A stretch of 64,000 bases of DNA from Kryptolebias marmoratus. Taxonomy: Eukaryota > Chordata > Actinopteri > Cyprinodontiformes > Rivulidae. Below, in pieces: positions 1-11,480 of the stretch; position 1 is the stretch's first letter, and every line of letters begins with the position of its first letter. The position numbers and the translations under genes are program-made. The stretch lies in contig NC_051443.1 of NCBI RefSeq assembly GCF_001649575.2, positions 7,728,750 to 7,792,749 of the forward strand, written 5' to 3'. A model generated the notes under the pieces. It worked only from the letters and a program-made list of their open reading frames with translations. It did not search any database and was not told the DNA's origin.

Positions 1-1062
1 TTTATCTCAACATAGGATGATCTTAGTTAAAAATCTGGGATGAAAATCATCTGGTTATTTGCCTTCCTATGAGGAATGTTAGACTTTTAATGGATAGCCT
101 TTTTGTTAACAGGGTTTAGGGAACATAAACAAATTCTAATCATAAACTGAAGCTTTGTAACGTTTCTGATCCTACGCGTGATCGCAGGAGGCGATTTGGA
201 CCACGTCAGCATGAGAAACACCAGCCTACTGATCCTTGGCTGTTACTGTAAGCCATACAGTAATTACCAGCCAGGACAATCAGGCTCAATATGATGATTT
301 CATGATTTTTGCCTCGTCTGGATGAAGCTGTGAAAGTGTGAGGCAGCAGAGCTGTAATCACAGAGGACGCTCTCCTACTGATGTGGCATACCTAATGTGC
401 AGCTGTTCAGCTCCTAATGAGAGCTGGCTGGTTCTCTGTGCACGCCTGGGTTACCCAGCTTCTGAGAAACTATGAAGGGAATACAGACCTTACTAAATCT
501 GTGATCTAAGAATAACACTGGTTTTATCCTCAATCAGTTAAATTGAGCTACTGCTTTTAAACAATGAACACTCATCAGGCTCTTGATCAGTCTTCCTTTG
601 TTTCTCTCAAATCCAAGTTTAGATTTTTACCAAATTCACAGTTACTGCTTATACATTTCACCATATATGTGTTGTCACTCTGATTGTGTCGACAGTAGAC
701 TAAACAAATCAGGGCATGTTTCAACATAACAAACCAATAATTCTAAGTCTAATAGTAGTGACAGACACACTGGCTAAAAGAAGACAAATTTTGAAAACCA
801 CTAAAGTTATCAAAGTCCCAGTTCAACAGTTTTACACTTTAAATATTTCTACTCTGAAATATGTCCGAGTTAAAAAGCTCTAAAAACAAATTCTGTTTCT
901 GTTTTCTCCCTTGTTTCGCCAAAATCCCATTGTTGTGGGATTTGTATTTTGATATATTTTTATTGTTTTGTTTTCTGCAGAAGCAGCAAATTGAAAATCA
1001 TCACAGAAATGGAAAATAGAATTACGGGTGCTTTGAAACCAATGCATGACACTCCTAATAAA
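1..1062. other. No gene seen
   Basis: AT-rich unique-looking sequence. No coding frame with a recognisable domain and no clear repeat. Confidence 0.6.
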
Positions 1063-2243
1063 TTCAACCTCAATTCTAAAAAAGTTGGGATGTTGTGTAA
1101 AATGTAAATAAAAACAGAATGCAACTATTTGCAAAGCTCACAAACTCAGATTTTTATTAACAATAGAGCACAGTTATCAGGATTCCGGCACAGTCAAAGG
1201 CGAGCGTGAGGCAGGGAATAGACTCAGAGGCAGATAGGTACAAGGGTAAGTGAGTTTATTTACAGTGCGTTGGCAACCTCGATTCTTCACTTGGATGGCT
1301 GACATGAGGAGAGTTTCACCAGCAGTTGGTGAAAGCAGGTAGGCAGGTGGGTGAGTCTCTTTCCCAGGAGGACTACTCTTCAGGCAGCACAAAAACTTCA
1401 GGTCTAGAGTCAGGTCTCTTTTCTTGGGCACAAGAAGACACAGGTAAATATTTCAGGAAAGTATATAAAACACTTAGGTAGCCAGGAGACATACCATAGG
1501 GTACGAGTTGCTCCAGTGAGGATCAGATCTTCAGTGCTGGCTTATAAAACCACAAAGCTCCTCCAGATAACTAACTGCAGGTGAGCTCAATCAACACCAG
1601 CCAATCAGAAAACAGATGAGACAAACAGCAATTACCACAACAGTAAACATATCAAATGTTGAAACTAAGAAATCGTGGCATTTTTGAAAAAAAAAAAAAA
1701 AAATAGGGAAGTTTTGAAAATTATAGCAGCGACACATCTAAAAAAAAACTTGGGACAGGAGCAAGGAAGGTTGTAAAAGGAAGTGGCATGAATAAGAACC
1801 AGCTGGAGGATCATTTTGAACTGACCTGCCTGCAGTCCAGACCTCTCATCATCTGAAAATATTTGCAGCATCATAAAACAAAAAAGACCCAGGACTGTTG
1901 AGCAGCTAGAATCCTCCATCAGACAAGAATGGGTCAACCTTCTCCTCTAAAACCTCCAGCAGCTGCTCTCCTCAGTTCTACATGTTTACAGACTGTTGGT
2001 AAAACAAGAGGTGATACTTCACAGGAAACATGGACCTGTCCAAACTTTTACGAAATGTGTTGTTGCCTTAAAATTTAATAATACCCTTTAATAAAATTGT
2101 ACGTTTTCAGAGTTTAAATATTTGATATGTTTACTTAGTTTTATTGTGAATAAAATATGGATTTATGAACTTTGCAAATCATTGCATTCTGTTTTTATTT
2201 AAGTTTTACTCAACAACTTAACTTTTTGGGAATTGAGGTTGTA
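1063..2243. mobile_element. Tc1/mariner-type element with TTCAACCTC/GAGGTTGTA ends
   Basis: Long inverted ends: the left has caacctcaattctaaaaaag and then aaataaaaacagaatgcaa. The right has ttgcattctgtttttattt and ends aattgaggttgta. This is the fish family whose ends read tacaaccccaattcca. The interior lacks an intact transposase and is interrupted by a solo LTR at 1175-1639. A long A-run is seen at 1681-1702. Confidence 0.75.
1175..1639 (-). mobile_element. Solo LTR, family A, nested in a Tc1/mariner element
   Basis: Bounded by a perfect ACAGT duplication (1170-1174 and 1640-1644). On the minus strand it starts TGTGGTAATTGC and ends CCTGATA. It shares ggtaagtgagtttatt and the TGTGG-AAT terminus with the copy at 45254-45992. 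No coding capacity is seen; the 84-codon frame at 1177-1431 is incidental. Confidence 0.68.
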
Positions 2244-3344
2244 TAAAATTAAAAACAAAGATATTTGACTCATATTTTTGAATAGTTTATTGTCTCTTGA
2301 GTCCTGAGTCAACTTCATTAAAGCACATTGTTAATTGGTGGAGTGGACATTCACAGGATAATGCTTAGTTTTGTTTTTATTTTTTAAATGATGACATTAA
2401 TTGGAAGCTTTATGACCTCAAAGGAGTGAGGTCTTCTGAAAAATCCCTGTGGTTCATGTGGTTGAGAATGATTGTGCAGAAAAGCCAGAGGCTTCTAGTC
2501 TCTAACCAAACTCTGTGTGAAAACACATAATAACAAAATAGAAGAGGGATAAAAGGTGCAGTTTATTAATGCATCTTTTGCTTTAACTGAGCTGGAGGAA
2601 TGAATGAATGATGACATTTAATCTTGGGGAGGAGCTGTGCATTTACGACAAGTTTAACATTAACAAATTTCTTGAACGCTTGTATTTGCTTTCAATCAGT
2701 TCAAATCCCTGCAAGACATTCAGAACTCCAGCTGTTTAGTTAACTTTCCACATTTGATTGTGAAAATGCCTGGAATCCAGAAAAGCCTCTCAAGATAATT
2801 AGGTCAAGACTCGAGCACCAAGACAATCATCAGCGAGCGCTGCTCTGTGACACACTTCATCACTTTGAGGGGCTGAAGTGGGCCACAAGTTTATTTCAAC
2901 TCATTTGAAGTGCTAGAAGAGTTTAGCGAGCAAGTTAATATGGGGGATAATCCACAGTTCCTCCAAGGCATATAAAGTGAAAACATTTATTAAAATACCC
3001 ATTTCAAAGGGGGATTAGTATGTGCCAAAAACTCCTCTGTAGGTCTGCAGCAAAGAAGTGTGGAGTTTTATCCTTGAAAGGATATAGGGCCCTAAAACCG
3101 TTTTTTTTTTTTTTTTTTTTTTTTTGTGGTTCTAGTTGTTTAATGCCTTTCACAAAATACTTTGGTACAGTGACTCTGTTTCTTGCAATATTTTGCCTTT
3201 AATTTTATGTTTATGTTCAGTGTAAAAAAAGGACCTTGTGTCAACAGAGATGTGACTTGTCAGAGTTAATATCAGACTTAAGGTTAGCTGTCTGTCATAT
3301 ATTTCTGTGATGTGATTTCATCCAAGGCAATATGTGACGTGAGT
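2244..3344. other. No gene seen; T-run
   Basis: Unrecognised AT-rich DNA with a 25-base T-run at 3101-3125. Short frames here lack any domain signal. Confidence 0.6.
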
Positions 3345-3582
3345 TCAAAACAGGGGGCACAGTTGGTTCATTCTCTTGCCATGCAGCAAGAAAGTTCTGA
3401 ATTTGAAACTCAGCTGAGGCTTTTTTGTGTGGAATTGCGTGTGAATAGTTGTTTGTCTCAATGTGTCCCTGTGATGGACTTGCGACCTGTCCGGGGTGTC
3501 CCCCGCCTCTCGCACAGTGACTGCTGGAGATAGGCATCAGCTCCCTCGGGACCCAAAAAGAAGACGCAGGTAAAGAAAAATG
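3345..3582 (+). repeat. tRNA-like SINE with ATGG-type tail, copy 1
   Basis: Contains gcacagttggttcattctct and aagttctgaatttgaaactc, which resemble degenerate A and B boxes. Then comes gatggacttgcgacctgtcc, ggggtgtcccccgcctctcg and agtgactgctggagataggc, ending aaagaaaaatggctggatg. It is directly followed by a second copy. Confidence 0.65.
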
Positions 3583-3840
3583 GCTGGATGTTCTCCCCAT
3601 TCAGAACTTTTTCTGGGTTTTCCGATTTCCTCCTACTGTTCAAAAGCATTCTTGTTTGGTGAATTGGCTCGTCTAAATTGGCCCTAGGTGCCAGCGTGTG
3701 TATGCGCGGCGCGGTTGTAGGTCATCTGTAAGTGGTTTGTGATGAACTGGCGAGCTGTCAAGGCTGTGCTCCGCCTCTCGCACAGTGACACCACGATCCA
3801 GGATTGAGCAGGCAAAGAAAATGGATGGATGGTTAAAAAC
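3583..3840 (+). repeat. tRNA-like SINE, copy 2 (5'-truncated, tandem)
   Basis: Starts inside the family (gttctccccattcagaactt, gggttttccgatttcctcct). It runs through ctaaattggccctaggtgcc and gtgctccgcctctcgcacag to aaaatggatggatgg. The tandem arrangement with copy 1 suggests insertion at the tail. Confidence 0.62.
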
Positions 3841-4029
3841 ATGCTAGCATTTCCACGTGAGGACCTCAAAAATGTGCCTTGTTGAAGATAACTCATCGTG
3901 AAATCACCACTACCTAATGGTGAACAAAAGAACACCTTTTATTTTCATCCTCATTATTTGGAAATGCTTAGTTCATGAGACTCCACATATGCCAGAGGTC
4001 ATATGAGACTTCAGTGGCTGGCGATCATA

Positions 4030-4250
4030 AATTTGTTCATGTCTGTGTGTATGTGTTCATTTGGGAGTCATGTTACAAAAGTATTTCATTAACCACTGAA
4101 CAGATTTATTCAAACTTTCAGAGAGTAATTATCGGGTGTGCATGAGATCACATGTGATGTAATTTACAAGGTTTGACCAAAATAGGTGCTGTACATCTCT
4201 GTTCTTTCTCATCGTAAGATGATGTCTGACATAAAAGAAATGCTAGGCCT
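4030..4250 (-). repeat. Family X repeat copy (partial)
   Basis: Inverse text of the dispersed family: accactgaacagatttattc and caaactttcagagagtaatt, then acaaggtttgaccaaaatag and gaaatgctaggc. The central section is deleted. Confidence 0.55.
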
Positions 4251-4576
4251 TTATTTCATGTATTTATACTTGGGCTTCAGATTTAGCCCTCCCTCCTCCA
4301 AAAAGGGCTTTACTTGAGAAAAAAAGATGACTTGCTCAGATGCTGCTTTGAGAAAAAGGAACCTCATAGTGATACAGTGCTATCCTTACTCAGGATTGAT
4401 TTCTTACAGCCATAATATCTTACTGTGAGGTTTTCTTTATACTTGGACCATGTATGTGTTATCGAAAGGGATTGGAATCACCTCCAGGCAAATCAGAAAA
4501 GGATATTTATGTGGTGCGTTTTGTGAGCAAATCACAAAAATGCAACCCCAAATTGTGAGTAGGTGAGAGATACATA

Positions 4577-4577
<1 letters not shown>

Positions 4578-4634
<57 letters not shown>
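4578..4634. repeat. (AT)n microsatellite
   Basis: About 28 uninterrupted AT units after tacatactgt. Confidence 0.95.
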
Positions 4635-4636
<2 letters not shown>

Positions 4637-5429
4637 TGTTTGGTTAGGTTCAGGGATTACGGTGGCATTATTGTGCTTAGAAAAATAAGTGTTTGCCTAA
4701 GAGTCATAGCTTCACAGTTCTGCATCTTTACAAAAACACACATAAGACAATCTATTGTGTTAAAGTGTGAGACCGAGAAGTACTGACAAAGTGTCAGTAT
4801 GTGGCACTTTGAGATGCTTGTAATGCCAACATTTTCTTCTAGCTAGCAAAATATTTCCCCCTCGGAGGCACCTAGATTAAAATGCTTCTTGCATGCAATT
4901 GCATCATTTCAGTAATATAAAATTAAAACAGAAGACATTTTTTCCTGCATTGTGAGCAGGGAAAACCTTAAGCTGATGGTACAGTCACGGGAAGAAAAAG
5001 AAAGTCTGCCCTCTTTCAGCTGTAGGGATTTAATCAGGATATGATAAAAATAATCTGGTCTCTACCAGGTTCTGAAATTATTTAAATCTAACCTCAAGTA
5101 TACAAAAACACACAACAGAATCTGCCATTTCATTATTTATGAAACAAAAAGGAAGACAAAATTGAAAAGTTGTGTGTAAAAACACCATGATTCAACAGAT
5201 TGTAGACCTACCTCTAGCAGCAATGACTTGAAGTAGTCATTTTCTGTATGACTTTGCCAGTGTCTCACACATTGTGAGGGAATTTTCACCCAACATTGTT
5301 TTTACAACATTGTTTCTGTTCATTGATTTCATTTGAGGTGAAAATCAATGTGTTTCACATCAAATACCATAAAAACAACAACAGAAATGAAAAAAGTAAT
5401 AACATAATGTAAAATACACAAAAATAATC

Positions 5430-5690
5430 TCAATAATTGTAATACTGACAGGGTTATGGTCATTTTTGAGCTGACTAAGGTTGATTAGCTGTGGAGGCCA
5501 TTTTGAGTTGGGTTGGCTCCAAATGTTAATGAGTTGTAGAAGCACATCCAGTAATTACTTTTGGGGAGTTTCATTAAAATCTGTCCTGTGGTGCCTGAGA
5601 TATTTTACTAACACCACAGACAAACAAGCACACATATGCACACACGCAGCACCAGGCAAAAGCAGTATTACTGTTTTTCCCTTGGCAGTG
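5430..5690 (+). repeat. Family X repeat copy, inserted in Tc1
   Basis: ggttgattagctgtggaggc, gtttcattaaaatctgtcct, gagatattttactaacacca and the 3' end ttcccttggcagtgg. It is part of the DNA that splits the Tc1 element at 4979-7240. Confidence 0.65.
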
Positions 5691-6470
5691 GAAGACGAGT
5701 CTACAGCTGAGTTCACAGTGCTTCCAGAAAGACTGTAGTTTTACATAAAACCCAGTTCTTCTTCCCCCTTTTATAGTAGAAGACGTTTCTGTAGACTTCA
5801 GCAGACAAGTCCAACATAGGTCCAAACTCAGGCAGAAGAAACTGAATCAGAAGCTCAGGACAGAGAGAAACCATGAGATACCAAAGCGTCTCTGATGAAA
5901 AGCGGAGAATGACAATCATAAACTTCAGCTGCAGTCCCCCAACTGAGAAACCAGCAAAATATCAAGTGGAGAAAACAGACAGCAGAGCTCACAAAATATG
6001 AACTTGACAAACAAAACTAACAGTGGCAGTGAAAGAGGTAAAGCCAAACATAGTTGCTATCTTGCCAGAAGTGAATGACAACAAATAACCAGTCATTTGT
6101 TTCTGCTCAGCCCTCTTAAGGTCCCATCGCTGTATTTCAATCAGGCTGAGGTTCAGGAGTTTGACTGGACCTCAGCAACACCTTGATTCTTTTTCAATCA
6201 TTCTGTTGTTGATTTTCTGCTGTGTTTTGGGATCATTGTTCTGTTTCATTGTGACCCAGTTTCAGCCCGGCTTTAGCTGACTGACAGATGGCCTAGCATT
6301 TCCTTCGGTGTACGGTGGAGTTCATGGTCGACTCAGAAACTGCAGCATGCCCAGCTCAGGTCCTGTATGAGGTGTTTGTGTTGATATGCTGTGTTTGGTT
6401 TTCACTGCTGTGCATTATGGGTAGATATCTCTACCCTGGTCTCATCTGTCTAAAAGACATTGTGGTTCAT

Positions 6471-6863
6471 TCAGATGAAACTTTCCAAACCTAAGTCATG
6501 CTGCCATGTTCTGTTAAGACAGAAGAGGATTTCTCGTGCAACCCTTCCAAACAAGTCACCCTTGTTCAGTCTTTTTCTAACTGTCCTGTCATGAACTTTA
6601 ACCTTTAACCTGCTAACTGAGGCCTGTACAATCTGAGATGGAGCTCTTACATTTTTGTCATTTCTCTGATTATTACACAATCTGACCACTGGGTGAATTT
6701 GTTGGGATTTCCACACTTGGGAGGATTTACAGCTGCCTTAGATGCTTTCCACTTGGGAATCATTTTTGTTGCTGTAAAATGATGAACTTCAAATTGTTTC
6801 AGATTCATCTGCAGCAACAATTGCTTCTCTAAGGTCATTGCTGATGTCTTTTCTGCTTGGCAT
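6471..6863 (-). pseudogene. Tc1 transposase N-terminal remnant
   Basis: The start codon on the minus strand is at 6861-6863. Translated blocks include FEVHHFTATKMIPKWKASK and then KVKVHDRTVRKRLNKGDLFG plus RVARE. These match the paired helix-turn-helix DNA-binding region of Tc1 transposases. A frame change occurs between the blocks, near 6650-6715. A degenerate C-terminal portion continues leftward to about 6100. Confidence 0.72.
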
Positions 6864-7639
6864 TGTGTTAACACACACCTGTACACTCCAAACCAGTAAC
6901 TAACCAAAGCCCACGCTTTAGAGGGAGTTATACTTAATGATGATCAGTTAATCACTGCTTCATCAAAAGCACCTAGCTACTACTTTCCCTTTTCAATCAT
7001 TCAGCAATGGTGTACTTAGTTTTTCCTGCACAGCTTTTCCGTTTTGGTTAGTTTCTGTTTAATAAATGATGACATGATGGAATCTGTTGTGGGGTTTTGT
7101 GCATTTGAAGTTATCATTGAATCATTTTAGAACTTAATAAAACTAGACATACTTTCATGCCTTGATATGTAAACCTGCTTTTTTAAGAAGGTAGGCTTTC
7201 ATTTTCCAATAACTGTACATTTACTTTACTATGGGTGCCAGAATTGAACGTTAAAGATATCTGTCTACTAGTGGTCAGCATTTAACAAGGCTGCAGAGTC
7301 TTCAGTCTTCCACTTGACTCTAAAGAAATGAACTGCAGTGTTTTCCTTCTGTGAAATACTGCTACTTAAACAGATTACCAGCTTGGGATGAGATGGCTTC
7401 TGAGTCAACCCACCATCCATCCCTCCATCCTGTCCTGCAAATCTGCACTCCTTTCTCTGTCTTATGTAAGTTTGTCCTCACCACAGCCCATAACTGTCAC
7501 ACATCTACAGACACAGATGAATTTGCTGGTACCCTTCCCCAATAACAATAAAAAAGAAAACACAGCTGATGTGACTGGCCAAAAAGCTTCATCTCATCAC
7601 TTCTCCTAGAAACTTTGGAGATTGTCAAAATGCATTTTG

Positions 7640-8440
7640 ATGAATTCCCCTACGGCTATTTTTTGTGTTTGTCTGTTAATAGTGGAGCCTTTTGGGTCTT
7701 CTTCCAGTGTGATCCAAAATGTGACAGATGATCAGAAAGTGATGTACCTTGACGATGGAGTTCAGTTTGAATGATTTTGAATAGTTTTCTTAGCTCTTTT
7801 TCTACTGTCCACACTATCCGTCTGATCAACCTGGGGTTGCATTTCCTCTTGCGTCCACGTCCCAGGATGTTGGCTTCAGTTCGTTGGAGGTTCACTCCAA
7901 CGTTTTATTAATCTTGTCAGCTGTGGTCAGAGGAACACGAAGCTGCTTGGAGACGGTCTTGCAGCCTTTACCTTTAACATGGATCTCTATAATCTTCTTT
8001 CTGAGCTCCTCAGACAGCTCTCACCTTTACTTTCTCTGCTCAGTGTGGTGGGAACGATGACACCAAACTACAGAATGACATGTTTGTTCTCTTTAAATAG
8101 GCTGAAAGAACAGCTTGAAGGTGTCTGTGATACTATCTATAATCAAACTCTTAGTTTGAAACTTGACTAGAATGCAAAGATTAATAGTCTCTGTAAGGGT
8201 ACCACAAATCTGTCCATATTATTTTAGAAATATCTTGGTAAAATAAACAACAAATCCTTTCTTTGTACTTTTTTTTCCGTTTACTCTATCACATACTAAA
8301 GGTATTCAGCGAAACAGTAGACAATTGCTTTTTAACTGAATTATTGTTTTGGATTTTTTTTAATCTTATCTGCATAAAAACAAAACAAAATTTCAGTGAA
8401 CAGCATTTAACAACAAACTATTTACAACTAAACCTTTTAC
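7640..8440 (-). mobile_element. Tc1-type element remnant, second subfamily
   Basis: Plus-strand text such as agctcctcagacagctctca and ctctttaaataggctgaa, then ggtaccacaaatctgtcca, is the far half of a fish Tc1/mariner subfamily read on the minus strand. The transposase C-terminal half is absent. Classification is from memory, supported by the helix-turn-helix remnant inside. Confidence 0.55.
7656..7920 (-). pseudogene. Tc1 transposase helix-turn-helix remnant
   Basis: The minus-strand frame 7656-7895 contains RKRKCNPRLIRRIVWTVEKE, then IIQTELHRQGTSLSDH and PLLTDKHKK. This corresponds to the second helix-turn-helix and following linker of Tc1-family transposases (pattern RLIRR...ELQ.QG.SVSD...LLT.KHKK). 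The catalytic domain is missing. Confidence 0.7.
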
Positions 8441-8754
8441 ATATTTCTATTTCCATCTTTCTCTGTATGTCCAGGTGACAATTTATCATTTTTTAGGGTG
8501 TGGTACAGCAATGAATTCTGGTTGGTTTGGTCAAGATGATGCTGAATATATCCTCAACTACATTTAAAACTCCTGTTAAGGGCCAACTTTCTGTATTTAA
8601 CTCCACGAAATGAAATCAAGTTTCCAACATGGATAAAAAAATCATATTTTAAATACATGTTTCCAAACCAAATTGTCATTATTAAAGAGGTCGGGATGTT
8701 TGTGTGTGTGTGGAGGGGTGGGCGGGAGACAACACGGAGACTCCCTGTGCCTGG

Positions 8755-8756
<2 letters not shown>

Positions 8757-8827
<71 letters not shown>
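8757..8827. repeat. (GA)n microsatellite ending at an assembly gap
   Basis: About 35 GA units running straight into the run of Ns. The true array length is unknown. The long open frames crossing it are artefacts of the repeat and the Ns. Confidence 0.95.
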
Positions 8828-9167
8828 NNNNNNNNNNNNNNNNNNNNNNNNNNNNNNNNNNNNNNNNNNNNNNNNNNNNNNNNNNNNNNNNNNNNNNNNN
8901 NNNNNNNNNNNNNNNNNNNNNNNNNNNNNNNNNNNNNNNNNNNNNNNNNNNNNNNNNNNNNNNNNNNNNNNNNNNNNNNNNNNNNNNNNNNNNNNNNNNN
9001 NNNNNNNNNNNNNNNNNNNNNNNNNNNNNNNNNNNNNNNNNNNNNNNNNNNNNNNNNNNNNNNNNNNNNNNNNNNNNNNNNNNNNNNNNNNNNNNNNNNN
9101 NNNNNNNNNNNNNNNNNNNNNNNNNNNNNNNNNNNNNNNNNNNNNNNNNNNNNNNNNNNNNNNNNNN
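8828..9167. other. Assembly gap (340 N)
   Basis: Run of undetermined bases between (GA)n on the left and a C-rich tract (ccccccccaccc) on the right. Confidence 0.99.
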
Positions 9168-9410
9168 CCCCCCCCCACCCCCCCACCCCCTCCTCTGCGT
9201 GAATTATTATTATCATCATTATGATTAAGTTTAAACTCCAAAGCCATCTGTGTCGACGCGGCTCTGAGTTCCGCTCCGCTCTCTGCGCATCAGCACCAAC
9301 TCGTCTTTCTGGGCATCCGCGATTCGTTTTGAGCGGAACCCTGGGAGGAGGGAGTCTAAAGCGTCCTTTTGAAGTCCTGAAATAATAATAATTAAAAAAA
9401 GAAGCCTGTG

Positions 9411-9414
<4 letters not shown>

Positions 9415-9458
<44 letters not shown>

Positions 9459-9469
9459 CTCTCTGTATT

Positions 9470-9500
<31 letters not shown>

Positions 9501-9510
9501 ATATATATTT
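9415..9510. repeat. (CT)n then (AT)n compound microsatellite
   Basis: About 25 CT units with one cgct break, then tgtatt and interrupted AT repeats to about 9510. Confidence 0.93.
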
Positions 9511-9763
9511 GCAGCACGAGGAGCAGTTCCAATCCCACCAACCGCTTTGGCACAGTCCTGGATTGCACGCACGCACACACGCACGCTTTTTTTTTGAAAT
9601 TAGAGTGCATGCGCCGGAGGAGCCCACTCGTGTGCGTGGGATGAATGCAGAGGAAGAGATCACCTGTCAACAGGCGCTGCGATAGCTGTACAGGCGGTTA
9701 AACGCGCGGGGAGTGAGAGAGAGGTGGTGGTGGTGTGTGGGGGGTGGTGTTAGGAAAAATAGA

Positions 9764-9804
9764 AATATATATGTGTGTGTGTATATGTATATATATATAT
9801 ATAT
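9764..9804. repeat. Compound AT/GT microsatellite
   Basis: Alternating atatat, gtgtgtgtgt and atatatatat units inside a CpG-bearing region. Confidence 0.9.
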
Positions 9805-9972
9805 AAACAGTCTGACAGAAAGTGTCGAACGCAGTGGAGGCAGGCTGACGCATGAGCGCAAAAATCCTTTCAGTGTGCGTTTAATCCACGCATGGTCTTT
9901 CATTGTTTGTTTGGTACTGCTGACAGTCCTACGTTGAGGTTTTAGCTCTTCCTTATGCTTTTGCTAAGTGAA

Positions 9973-10040
9973 GTGAAGTGTATTGAAATTTATTTATATA
10001 GCACTTTTCTGCAACAAGGCGATGCAAAGTGCTTAGTATT
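9973..10040 (+). repeat. Dispersed repeat with TTTATTTATATAGCACTTTT
   Basis: gtattgaaatttatttatat and agcacttttctgcaacaagg, then gatgcaaagtgctt, is a short repeat seen very widely in teleost genomes. The class is not certain from this sequence alone. Confidence 0.5.
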
Positions 10041-10165
10041 GCTATTACCTACTGTTTTGCTTGTTTTAGCTACAGATCTCTGTTCATTAAAGGTTTTAGC
10101 TATTGTCTTGTTGGTTTCAGATTTTAGCTACTATTTTGCCAATTTTAGCTTTTAGCTTGTGTTCT
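10040..10165. repeat. Degenerate TTTTAGCTA minisatellite, short block
   Basis: Repeated ttttagcta-type units (tgttttagctacagatct, aggttttagctattgtc, agattttagctactattt, caattttagcttttagct) spaced 10-30 bases apart. The same motif forms a longer block at 52740-53120. Confidence 0.6.
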
Positions 10166-10370
10166 GATTCTTTAAGTGTCTGTAAACACTTAACAAGAAA
10201 TCAAGAGTGTAATAAAAACACACATTTATAAATGACTTACTTTTTTTCTTCATTGTTACAAATGATTCCAGTAGACTTTTATTTAACAGAAGCGGGACTC
10301 AAATGGATCAACTCCTGTCAGCAAAATACCTCAAACACTCAGAAAGTCCTCAGGACAAAGATCTACAATT

Positions 10371-10605
10371 CATTAACATTTGGCATCAACCCAATTCAAG
10401 ATGGCTGCCTCAGCTAGTCTACCCTAGCCTAAACAAAAAATGGCTTTAACTCAGTGAATTTTACAGATTTTGAGCTGAACTCCAGTGTGGTATACCACAC
10501 CACAGATAAGATAAGATTAGATAAGAGTCGTTCTGAGTGCTATCACATCTTGAGGGATTACACAATATCGGATAAGATTGTGAATATTGGAATTTACAAG
10601 ATTTG
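10371..10605 (-). repeat. Family X repeat copy
   Basis: cccaattcaagatggctgcc, gaattttacagattttgagc and acaagatttgaccaaaacaa, the family read in reverse. Confidence 0.62.
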
Positions 10606-10899
10606 ACCAAAACAACTTAACCCTAACATGAAGGGCATAATAATTGGCACATGGATGAATAAAAATAAACATTATCTGCAGTCCTTAACAACTGCTTCTG
10701 TCAGCTTACTGGCTCCTCCTGTGATTGTCTCCACAAGCTGTTTTTGGTGTCGTCACAATTAAACAAACAAATAAAATAAAATTTTAAAAAATCACACAAC
10801 TCTTTCTTTGCTTTGTTGCAGAGAACAACCTGACTTTATTCTTTCTTTTCATTTTATTCCGACGTGAGAAAATCCAAGGTGACTGAGCAGTGGGGACCG

Positions 10900-11480
10900 C
10901 TCTCTATTCGCTAACACGCACACACCCACACACACGGGCCCATCTTCTTCTGAGCCGTGACGTCTTAAACTCCGGCGTCCACGGGCCCGAGCTTCGCTGG
11001 CAAGCTGAAAGGAGCCGAGCCTCATGAGGCGGCAGTGTGCTCGCACCGCACGTTCAGGTGAATTCATCAATCATTTCTCAGCAGGATTCAGTCTTCTTGT
11101 TAATCTCTGTCACTCCTGTGTTCGGGCCCAACTGTTCGATCTGTAAAATGCTCACACACACATACACACGCACGCACTCATACTCTGTGTCATGCTCTGC
11201 ATCGCTGGCTCCGTCTCGCTGTCGGTGTCTGGGTTTAATGAGCTCCTCCAGCAGAGATCTAATGTCACCGAGCAGGCTCGCCGTTGTGCGCTCATGTGTT
11301 AGCGCGCGCACCGTTACCGCGACTGTTGCCGTTGCCTACAGGTAGGCTGGATCGCTGCATTGTCTAATTTCTCGGCGAGAGGCTGATAATCTGATAGAAA
11401 GACAGCTTGACAGGCGAGTGGAGAATGAAGAGCTCCAGCTGAGAAGAAGAGCCAACTGCAGTTTGGATCCAGAGTTATCG
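10900..11480. promoter_or_regulatory. CpG-richer unique region
   Basis: Blocks at 10950-11060 and 11200-11345 contain many CpGs (ctccggcgtccacgggcccg, gttagcgcgcgcaccgttac) in otherwise AT-rich DNA, with no recognised repeat and no convincing coding frame. A palindrome-like tcatgag and a good splice-donor-like tcaggtgaa occur near 11025-11060. Candidate regulatory or non-coding exon sequence only. Confidence 0.3.

Larger units (their letters stand above)
4979..7240 (-). mobile_element. Tc1-type DNA transposon with inserted family X DNA
   Basis: The left end has tacagtcacgggaagaaaaa and agaaagtctgccctctttca. Similar text at 21478 and 41500 identifies the family. The block at about 4979-5340 and the block at about 6100-7240 are the two parts of one minus-oriented element. 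They are split by about 760 bases holding a family X copy (5430-5690) and unrecognised DNA. The right part runs through the start-codon region (cattgtgttaacacacacct) to the decayed far end. Confidence 0.65.
9168..9972. promoter_or_regulatory. CpG-bearing, repeat-flanked region: possible promoter or 5' exon
   Basis: 9240-9360 and 9530-9720 are much richer in CpG than the surrounding DNA (tgtcgacgcggctctg, ccgcgattcgttttgagcgg, gcgcgggg). They are separated by microsatellites. The region could be an unmethylated promoter with a 5' untranslated exon, perhaps of sez6l 43 kb downstream, but no signal-peptide exon or clear core promoter was found. Purely compositional evidence. Confidence 0.3.

Noticed and set aside
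3295..3935. Overlapping open frames on both strands
   Set aside because: They lie on SINE copies; low CpG decay keeps frames open by chance.
8554..9247. Long open frames of up to 221 codons on both strands
   Set aside because: They are created by undetermined bases and the (GA)n repeat.
9885..9935. Hydrophobic stretch WSFIVCLVLLTVLR as a possible sez6l signal peptide
   Set aside because: The nearest in-frame ATG is inside a microsatellite about 30 codons upstream. The frame stops right after, and no phase-1 donor follows.
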